From CAZEQK01 sp964514395 (lineage in GTDB: Bacteria; Bacillota; Bacilli; Tepidibacillales; Tepidibacillaceae): DNA of 64,000 nt. The notes beneath the pieces were generated by a model. It ran no database searches. It saw nothing but the letters and a program-made list of their open reading frames with translations, and was not told the origin of the DNA. This document shows, piece after piece, positions 58,299 to 64,000 of the stretch; positions within the stretch are counted from its first letter, which is position 1; each line of letters begins with the position of its first letter. The position numbers and the translations under genes are program-made. The stretch covers positions 1-64,000 of the forward strand of contig CAZEQK010000012.1 of assembly GCA_964514395.1 (NCBI GenBank). Reading direction: 5' to 3'.

Positions 58299-59289
58299 AT
58301 CAAGTATGTTGAAAGAAATAAGAGTAGAAGATGCGATTGGATACACATTAGGGCATGATTTAACAAGAATTGTTCCTGGGGAGTTTAAAGGCATTGCTTT
58401 TAAGAAAGGGTATGTCATAACAAAAGAAGATATTCCTGAGCTTTTAAAAATTGGTAAGGAAAATATATATATCATAGAATTAGAGGAAGGCTATTTACAT
58501 GAGAATGACGTTGCTTATCGTTTAGCTAATGCCATTACAGGAAAAAACGTTCAATTGAATGAACCTCATGAGGGCAAGATTACTTTAACCTCAAAAATAT
58601 TTGGATTAGCAAAAATTAATGAAGCAATCGTTCACCAAATTAATAGCGTTCCAGATATTGCATTAGCAACCGTATTAGATAATAAAATTGTCATGGCTGA
58701 TGGGAAATTAGCAGGAACAAGAGCACTACCACTTATTATTGAAGAGAAGCACGTAGAAGAAGTAGAGAAAATCACAAAGGGCAAAGTGGTAATAGAAGTA
58801 AAGGAATTTCAAAAATTCAATGTTGGTATTGTTACGACTGGAAGCGAAGTGTATAAAGGAAGAATCAAAGATCGATTTGGAGCAATTGTGGAGAAAAAAT
58901 TAAACTATTTTGGCTCAAAACTTGTAGAACAGCGCTTTGCTCCTGATGATATTGAAATGATAAAACAAGAAATAAATTATTTTCTAAATCATAAAGATAT
59001 TAATATGATTATGCTAACAGGGGGGATGTCTGTAGATCCAGATGACAGGACTCCATATGCTATTAGGGAAATGGCAACAGATGTCATTACACAGGGATCA
59101 CCAATGTTACCTGGTTCAAACCTGATGATTGCCTACAATGGGACAACACCAATACTTGGTTTACCAGGTGGGGTACTTCACGATCCTTATACTGCCCTTG
59201 ATGCTGCACTACCAAGAATTTTAGCAGGAGAGCGTATTACAAAAGAAGAGATTATTCGTTCTGGTTACGGGGGGTACTTTGGTTGCTAA
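58291..59289 (+). CDS. molybdopterin-binding protein, MoeA/CinA-like
   Basis: 332 residues. The C-terminal half is the MoCF-biosynthesis domain (KFNVGIVTTGSEVYKGRIKD, MIMLTGGMSVDPDDRTPYAI, TPILGLPGGVLHDPYTALD). The N-terminal ~165 residues differ from classical MoeA, which is longer at about 400 residues. It probably binds molybdopterin or acts in cofactor insertion or metal insertion. A GTG start overlaps mobA, and its stop overlaps mobB by 7 nt. Its position in a mobA/mobB cluster supports the cofactor role. Confidence 0.85.
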   Translation: MNKSSMLKEIRVEDAIGYTLGHDLTRIVPGEFKGIAFKKGYVITKEDIPELLKIGKENIYIIELEEGYLHENDVAYRLANAITGKNVQLNEPHEGKITLTSKIFGLAKINEAIVHQINSVPDIALATVLDNKIVMADGKLAGTRALPLIIEEKHVEEVEKITKGKVVIEVKEFQKFNVGIVTTGSEVYKGRIKDRFGAIVEKKLNYFGSKLVEQRFAPDDIEMIKQEINYFLNHKDINMIMLTGGMSVDPDDRTPYAIREMATDVITQGSPMLPGSNLMIAYNGTTPILGLPGGVLHDPYTALDAALPRILAGERITKEEIIRSGYGGYFGC

Positions 59290-59810
59290 GTTCACATTCT
59301 ACACCAATTATTAGCTTTGTTGGATTTTCTGGTAGTGGTAAAACAACATTAATGACAAAAGTGATTAAGCATTTCAAGCAAAAAGGATTTAGAGTGGCTA
59401 CCATTAAGCATGATGCACATAAATTTGAGATAGATCATGAAGGTAAGGATACTTGGAATTATGCTCATGCAGGCTCAGATGTTATACTCATTAATTCACA
59501 AGAAAAGTTAGCAATGATAGAAAAATTACAGAATCCAATTACATTTGATGAGCTAATAGCTAAAGTAGTAAACGTTGATATTATCTTTGTTGAAGGATAT
59601 AAACATGAATCTCCACCAAAAATACTACTTGTAAGACGTGAAAGTGATTTAGCCCTATTTTCACAAATTAAAGACGTTATTGCTATTGCAACTTCACTAT
59701 CGTTGAAGGAAGAGAAAATACCTGTTTTTAATCTGAATGATGATATAGGGATTGTAGAATTTATACAATCTAAAATTCTGGAGGAGAAAAATTATGGTAC
59801 AAGAAAATAA
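59283..59810 (+). CDS. mobB: molybdopterin-guanine dinucleotide biosynthesis adaptor MobB
   Basis: 175-residue P-loop GTPase with SFVGFSGSGKTTLMTKVI, ATIKHDAHKFEIDHEGKDTW, and VEGYKHESPPKILLVRR. It helps MobA in cofactor maturation. The TTG start overlaps the previous gene, and it overlaps rex by 17 nt, so rex is translationally linked to the cofactor genes, an unusual arrangement. Confidence 0.93.
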   Translation: MLSSHSTPIISFVGFSGSGKTTLMTKVIKHFKQKGFRVATIKHDAHKFEIDHEGKDTWNYAHAGSDVILINSQEKLAMIEKLQNPITFDELIAKVVNVDIIFVEGYKHESPPKILLVRRESDLALFSQIKDVIAIATSLSLKEEKIPVFNLNDDIGIVEFIQSKILEEKNYGTRK

Positions 59811-60471
59811 AATACCACAAGTAACCGCAAAAAGATTACCTTTGTATTACCGTTATTTAGAAAAGCTACATTTAATGGGGAAGCAAAGAGTGTCATCTGC
59901 TCAATTAAGTAAAGAGCTATTAATAGATCCAGCAACCATTCGACGAGATTTTTCCTATTTAGGGGAGCTTGGGAAAAAGGGTTATGGCTATAATGTAAGT
60001 TACTTGTTAAAATTCTTACGTGATTTTTTAAAGCAGGATGAAGCGACAAATGTCATTTTAATCGGGGTAGGTAATTTAGGAACTGCATTATTGCATTATA
60101 ACTTCTATAAAAGCCGTAATACTAAAATAGTGGCCGCATTTGATAGCAATCCAAATAAATTTAATAGAGAAATAGATGGTATACCAATCTATAGTATGAC
60201 TAGCTTGGATGAAGTGATTAAATTATTCAATGTAGAAGTGGCTATATTAACCGTTCCTGTGAACGTTGCGCAGCAAGTATCAGATCAGATTGTGGCGTCA
60301 GGAGTAAAGGGTATTCTTAATTTCACACCATCAAGGTTGACTGTCCCTTCACATGTTAGAGTTCATCATATAGATTTAACAACAGAATTGCAAACATTAG
60401 TCTATTTTCTTAAAAATTTTACTGAACCAGAGAAAAAAGAGGATAGTTCTAATACAGAAAACTCTAAATAA
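59794..60471 (+). CDS. rex: redox-sensing transcriptional repressor Rex
   Basis: 225 residues: an N-terminal winged helix (QVTAKRLPLYYRYLEKLHLM, LIDPATIRRDFSYLGELGKK) and a Rossmann domain with ILIGVGNLGTALLHYNFY and the adenosine-binding AAFDSNPNKF. It represses fermentation and respiration genes and is released by a high NADH/NAD ratio. GGAGG precedes the ATG. In Bacillus rex is followed by tatAy-tatCy; here tatC follows directly. Confidence 0.97.
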   Translation: MVQENKIPQVTAKRLPLYYRYLEKLHLMGKQRVSSAQLSKELLIDPATIRRDFSYLGELGKKGYGYNVSYLLKFLRDFLKQDEATNVILIGVGNLGTALLHYNFYKSRNTKIVAAFDSNPNKFNREIDGIPIYSMTSLDEVIKLFNVEVAILTVPVNVAQQVSDQIVASGVKGILNFTPSRLTVPSHVRVHHIDLTTELQTLVYFLKNFTEPEKKEDSSNTENSK

Positions 60472-60500
60472 TTTATATGATACAAGAGAGGACCGTTTAA

Positions 60501-61262
60501 GTGGAAGAGAACGAAGAAAAGTCCATGTCATTAGTAGAGCATCTTCAAGAATTAAGGATTAGATTAATTAGAATCATGATATTTTTTATCGTAGCCCTCA
60601 TTGGAGGATTCTTTTTAACCAATCCCGTTATTAGATTCTTTCATGAAAGTACAAAAAGTATAATTTGGAATGCATTTGCTTTATCAGATCCTGTTAGAGT
60701 GTATCTTCAGTTTGCCTTTTTTATTGCTTTGACATTTACGATCCCTTTAACGTTATTCGAGCTATGGAGATTTGTTTCACCAGGATTAACAAGCTCTGAA
60801 AGAAAAGCAACGGTATGGTTTATACCTATTGCTTTTATCTTGTTCCTCACTGGGGTTTCTTTTGCTTATTTTATTATTTTTCCAATGATTGTTAGATTTT
60901 TAACGAATATTGCAACTCAACTTGGAATTAATCAGGTCTATGGATTCGTTCAATATTTCGGCTTTATGTTTAATATGATCATACCATTTGGAATATTATT
61001 CGAATTACCCATTGTCGTTATCTTTTTAACTCGAATAGGCATAGTTAATCCAGAACTATTAACTCGTTTTAGAAAATTTGCCTATTTAATATTAGTCATC
61101 CTTGCAGCATCGATTACACCACCAGAATTAATTTCCGAAATTTTAGTCTCTGTGCCTTTAATCTTACTTTACGAATTTAGTATATGGTTATCAAAGCTAA
61201 CGGTTTTAAAAAGAAGGAAGGCAAAGAAAGAAAAAACAATGGATGACAATAAAAATAAATAA
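60501..61262 (+). CDS. tatC: twin-arginine translocase subunit TatC
   Basis: 253 residues, six membrane helices, the Tat receptor subunit. Conserved features are SLVEHLQELRIRLIR at the N-terminus, the FELWRFVSPGLTSSERK loop and the periplasmic-side Pro/Tyr positions. A GTG start follows AGAGGA. No tatA is found between rex and tatC or downstream in this window. It would export folded Tat substrates, typically molybdoenzymes, fitting the neighbouring cofactor genes. Confidence 0.95.
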   Translation: MEENEEKSMSLVEHLQELRIRLIRIMIFFIVALIGGFFLTNPVIRFFHESTKSIIWNAFALSDPVRVYLQFAFFIALTFTIPLTLFELWRFVSPGLTSSERKATVWFIPIAFILFLTGVSFAYFIIFPMIVRFLTNIATQLGINQVYGFVQYFGFMFNMIIPFGILFELPIVVIFLTRIGIVNPELLTRFRKFAYLILVILAASITPPELISEILVSVPLILLYEFSIWLSKLTVLKRRKAKKEKTMDDNKNK

Positions 61263-61270
61263 TTTGCGAG

Positions 61271-61300
61271 CCTACACACTTTTTTAGTGTAGGTTTTTTA
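61271..61300 (+). terminator. terminator of the rex-tatC unit
   Basis: CCTACAC and GTGTAGG pair around a T-rich loop, followed by T7. Confidence 0.75.
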
Positions 61301-61477
61301 AATGTTAGTCATTTGTTGTCTTAATCGCATTAATGTTGGTAATTAAAAGATATAATGAAAAGAAGTATAATTCTTATTTTACTTAATAATCTGTTATATA
61401 TGTACGATTAGAATATCTAATCATTAATTGGAAATAATGTTTGATGGAAAAAAATTTTTATAAATATAAAAAAGCGC

Positions 61478-61543
61478 TTGAAAAATAAAATGTAATTTAT
61501 TATTATAATAGTGGTATTAGCACTCGATTAGGTTGAGTGCTAA
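61478..61543 (+). promoter_or_regulatory. groE promoter and CIRCE operator
   Basis: TTGAAA (61478-61483), 17 bp, TATTAT (61501-61506). Just downstream is a perfect CIRCE element: TTAGCACTC (61517-61525), 9 bp, GAGTGCTAA (61535-61543), the HrcA binding site. Heat-shock control of groES-groEL follows. Confidence 0.96.
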
Positions 61544-61580
61544 TAATAAATAAGATGATAATATAAGGAGGTATATAACT

Positions 61581-61862
61581 ATGTTAAAACCAGTTGGTGA
61601 TCGTGTAATTATTGAACCAATTGAAAAGGAAGAGACAACTGCAAGCGGTATCGTACTACCTGATTCAGCAAAAGAAAAACCAGAAGAGGGAAGGGTAATT
61701 GCAGTTGGTAGCCGTCGTAATGAGAAGGGTGAGCGTGAGGAATTAGATGTGAAAGAAGGAGATCGCATTATTTTCTCAAAATATGCTGGTACTGAAATTA
61801 AGTATCAAGATAAAGAATACTTAATTATGCGAGAAAGCGATATACTAGCTATCATTGATTAA
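61581..61862 (+). CDS. groES: co-chaperonin GroES
   Basis: 93 residues, the lid of the GroEL chamber. LKPVGDRVIIEPIEKEETTA and the mobile loop (ASGIVLPDSAKEKP) are standard. It is first gene after CIRCE, AAGGAGG upstream. Confidence 0.98.
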   Translation: MLKPVGDRVIIEPIEKEETTASGIVLPDSAKEKPEEGRVIAVGSRRNEKGEREELDVKEGDRIIFSKYAGTEIKYQDKEYLIMRESDILAIID

Positions 61863-61935
61863 AGTATAATTAGCTACTGACTTTATACTTAGAAGATAAA
61901 AAATAAAATTATAAGTCTTAGGAGGCGATTTTAAT

Positions 61936-63570
61936 ATGGCTAAAGATATCATTTTTGGAGAAGATGCTCGTCGTGCCATGCTACGTGGTGTTAATGCTTT
62001 AGCAAATGCAGTTAAAGTAACTTTAGGACCAAAGGGACGTAACGTAGTCTTAGAGAAAAAATTCGGTTCACCATTAATCACAAATGATGGTGTAACAATA
62101 GCAAAGGAAATTGAATTAGAAGATGCATTTGAAAACATGGGTGCACAGCTAGTAAAAGAAGTTGCAACAAAAACAAATGATGTTGCAGGTGATGGAACAA
62201 CTACTGCTACTGTTTTAGCTCAAGCTATGATTCGTGAAGGCTTAAAAAATGTAACTGCTGGCGCTAATCCAATGGTCATTCGTAAAGGAATTGAAAAAGC
62301 TGTTCGTGCAGCTGTAGAAGAGATTAAAAGAATTGCAAAGCCAATTGAAGGTAAAGATTCTATTACTCAAGTAGCTGCTATTTCTGCTGCTGAAGAAGAA
62401 ATCGGTCAATTAATTGCAGAAGCAATGGATAAAGTAGGAAATGATGGAGTTATTACTGTTGAAGAATCAAAAGGGTTTATCACTGAGTTAGAAGTGGTTG
62501 AAGGAATGCAATTTGACCGTGGATATATCTCACCTTATATGATTACAGATACAGATAAAATGGAAGCTTTACTAGATGATCCATACATTTTAATTACAGA
62601 TAAAAAGATTACAAATATCCAAGAGATACTACCAGTTTTAGAGAAGGTAGTGCAACAAGGTAAGCCAATTCTTATCATTGCTGAAGATTTAGAAGGAGAG
62701 GCTTTAGCTACTCTAGTTGTTAATAAACTTCGTGGTACCTTTACAGCAGTTGCTGTAAAAGCCCCTGGCTTTGGCGATCGTCGTAAAGCGATGCTACAGG
62801 ACATTGCAGTTCTAACTGGTGGAGAAGTAATTACAGAAGAATTAGCACTAGATCTTAAAACAACAACTATTGAGCAATTAGGTCGTGCTCGCCAGGTTCG
62901 AGTTACTAAGGAAAATACCATTGTAATAGATGGTAACGGCGATAAATCTCAAATTGGTGCTCGTGTGAATCAAATACGTCAACAATTAGAAGAGACAACT
63001 TCCGAATTTGATCGTGAAAAGCTTCAAGAAAGATTAGCAAAATTAGCTGGTGGTGTAGCGGTTATTAAAGTTGGTGCAGCTACTGAAACTGAGCTTAAGG
63101 AAAAGAAACTTCGCATTGAAGATGCACTTAATTCCACTCGTGCAGCTGTTGAAGAAGGTATTGTAGCTGGTGGTGGAACTGCACTGGTAAATATCATTGC
63201 TGCCATTGATAAGGTTGAGACTACTGGTGATGAAAAAACAGGTGTAAATATTGTAAGAAGAGCTTTAGAAGAGCCTGTGCGTCAAATCGCAGATAACGCA
63301 GGTTTAGAAGGATCAGTCATTGTGGAGAGATTAAAGAAAGAAAAAGTAGGAATAGGATTTAACGCAGCTACTAGCGAGTGGGTAGACATGATCAAAGAAG
63401 GTATAGTTGATCCTGCAAAAGTTACACGCTCTGCACTTCAAAATGCAGCATCTGTCGCTGCAATGTTCTTAACTACTGAATCTGTAATAGCAGATAAGCC
63501 TGAGGAAAAAGATTCTATGCCTGGTATGGATCCTATGGGTGGTATGGGCGGCATGGGCGGTATGATGTAA
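61936..63570 (+). CDS. groL: chaperonin GroEL
   Basis: 544-residue 60-kDa chaperonin: GEDARRAMLRGVNALANAVK, the ATP-binding TLGPKGRNVVL and AGDGTTTATVLAQAM, and the typical GGMGGMGGMM tail. It folds proteins in the cytoplasm with GroES. AGGAGG precedes the ATG. Confidence 0.99.
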   Translation: MAKDIIFGEDARRAMLRGVNALANAVKVTLGPKGRNVVLEKKFGSPLITNDGVTIAKEIELEDAFENMGAQLVKEVATKTNDVAGDGTTTATVLAQAMIREGLKNVTAGANPMVIRKGIEKAVRAAVEEIKRIAKPIEGKDSITQVAAISAAEEEIGQLIAEAMDKVGNDGVITVEESKGFITELEVVEGMQFDRGYISPYMITDTDKMEALLDDPYILITDKKITNIQEILPVLEKVVQQGKPILIIAEDLEGEALATLVVNKLRGTFTAVAVKAPGFGDRRKAMLQDIAVLTGGEVITEELALDLKTTTIEQLGRARQVRVTKENTIVIDGNGDKSQIGARVNQIRQQLEETTSEFDREKLQERLAKLAGGVAVIKVGAATETELKEKKLRIEDALNSTRAAVEEGIVAGGGTALVNIIAAIDKVETTGDEKTGVNIVRRALEEPVRQIADNAGLEGSVIVERLKKEKVGIGFNAATSEWVDMIKEGIVDPAKVTRSALQNAASVAAMFLTTESVIADKPEEKDSMPGMDPMGGMGGMGGMM

Positions 63571-63633
63571 TAAAGGATTAACATTCCTTATACATCAACG
63601 GTTATAATGTTGAAAAGTTAAATTAACAAATAT

Positions 63634-63681
63634 AAAGGCTTCTTAATCATTCGACGAATGATTAAGAAGCCTTTTTTTATT
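63634..63681 (+). terminator. terminator of groES-groEL
   Basis: Nineteen-base perfect arms starting AAAGGCTTCTTAATCATTC with a GAC loop, then T7. Confidence 0.95.
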
Positions 63682-63816
63682 ATTTATAACAAATAGCTAC
63701 AGAATATATATTAATAATTCCATAATTTAATATATTCTCATACATATATATGCCTTGATATACTGTTTTATGTAAAATGGATCAATATAACAGTATTGAA
63801 GGGAGAAAATCACATC

Positions 63817-64000
63817 ATGTCATTATCATCAAATAAGACGTTTTATCGTTTCATCTCTTTATTCCTCGCATTTATTCTTGTTTTTAATCTTATTGGACTT
63901 TCTACAGCGAATGCTGCAGCCAAACCTGTAATTCCACAAAAGGAGTCTCTAAGTGCAGACATTGGAGAAATTCCAAATGAACTGCCAACAACCAAGCTGG
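63817..64000 (+). CDS. secreted protein, 5' part only
   Basis: ATG at 63817 after AAGGGAG. A signal peptide (FISLFLAFILVFNLIGLSTANAA is its span; cleavage near ANA-AAK) is followed by a Pro/Glu-rich start of the mature protein (KPVIPQKESLSADIG). The window ends after about 61 codons, so the family cannot be named. Confidence 0.7.
   Translation, partial: MSLSSNKTFYRFISLFLAFILVFNLIGLSTANAAAKPVIPQKESLSADIGEIPNELPTTKL

Noticed and set aside
62535..63206. Minus-strand ORFs inside groEL and similar antisense frames in tex, the giant gene and others
   Set aside because: They are mirror frames of strongly coding genes, without ribosome sites or recognisable products.
1..64000. CRISPR array, prophage or rRNA operon
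   Set aside because: No regularly spaced short repeats, phage structural genes or rRNA sequences were seen.

Overview
Organism. The window reads as a low-GC Gram-positive of the order Bacillales. The gene order acpS - nnrE/D - ydcC-like lipoprotein - alr - (nhaC) - ndoAI/ndoA - tex - cmpA - sprT - tRNA cluster - tsaE/tsaB/rimI/tsaD - rex - tatC - groES/groEL matches the Bacillus subtilis backbone around ydcB-ydcK and ydiB-groEL. Shine-Dalgarno sites are strong, TTG/GTG starts are frequent, and spore-former genes (cmpA, ydcC-like) are present. A molybdenum-cofactor block and a molybdopterin oxidoreductase suggest anaerobic or facultative respiration. A thermophilic/anaerobic Bacillales relative (for example Tepidibacillus or Vulcanibacillus) is only a guess. 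One run of exactly 100 N shows that this is a draft assembly.

Layout. Bases 1-2.3 kb: a KasA/FabF-type ketoacyl synthase diverging from an XRE/MmyB-type regulator, with a clear inverted-repeat operator. 2.3-3.3 kb: decayed DNA with short repeats and terminators. 3.3-9.2 kb: a local Crp/Fnr-type regulon. Four copies of a CTGTAAG-N4-CTTACAG dyad precede (i) a soluble chemoreceptor, a polytopic membrane protein and an HD-GYP phosphodiesterase, (ii) a DsrE-like protein, (iii) a divergent pair of a Met-rich membrane protein and a second-type LspA, and (iv) a glutaredoxin-like protein translationally coupled to the Crp/Fnr regulator itself. 9.2-10.5 kb: relics, including an IS1595-type transposase fragment. 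10.5-14.4 kb: a lipoprotein, a frameshifted YfcE-type phosphoesterase and a molybdopterin oxidoreductase. 14.5-23.8 kb: a MacAB/YknXYZ-type exporter with a large secreted protein, divergent from a secreted 46-residue-repeat protein that is interrupted by the assembly gap. A haem-type membrane protein, a 44-residue membrane peptide and an OmpR/HK pair follow. Both divergent promoters carry the same TGAC direct-repeat box. 24-31 kb: YedK and a 1,901-residue protein with 18 carboxypeptidase-regulatory-like repeats. 31-43 kb: cyclophilin, SufT-like protein, a yybP-ykoY (manganese) riboswitch with TerC, and the conserved acpS-to-sprT backbone including an unflagged cmpA on the minus strand. 43.3-44.7 kb: twelve tRNA genes, with two tandem 71-nt hairpin repeats in the middle. 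44.8-48.7 kb: alcohol dehydrogenase and the t6A-synthesis operon. 50.3-50.5 kb: a cluster of DnaA boxes just upstream of a PAS histidine kinase. 52.7-61.3 kb: a phosphatase-like membrane protein, an ABC-F protein, MTHFS, mobA/moeA-like/mobB, rex and tatC. 61.5-63.6 kb: CIRCE-controlled groES-groEL. The window ends inside a secreted-protein gene.

How the parts connect. The most interesting signals are regulatory: the self-contained Crp/Fnr regulon at 3.3-9.2 kb, the shared operator of the exporter/repeat-protein locus, the DnaA-box cluster beside a sporulation-type kinase, a two-copy structured intergenic element (24.26 and 33.15 kb), and the paired hairpins in the tRNA array. The mobA/moeA-like/mobB genes and TatC could serve molybdoenzymes such as the one at 12.4 kb. 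That enzyme has no Tat signal, so it probably stays in the cytoplasm.
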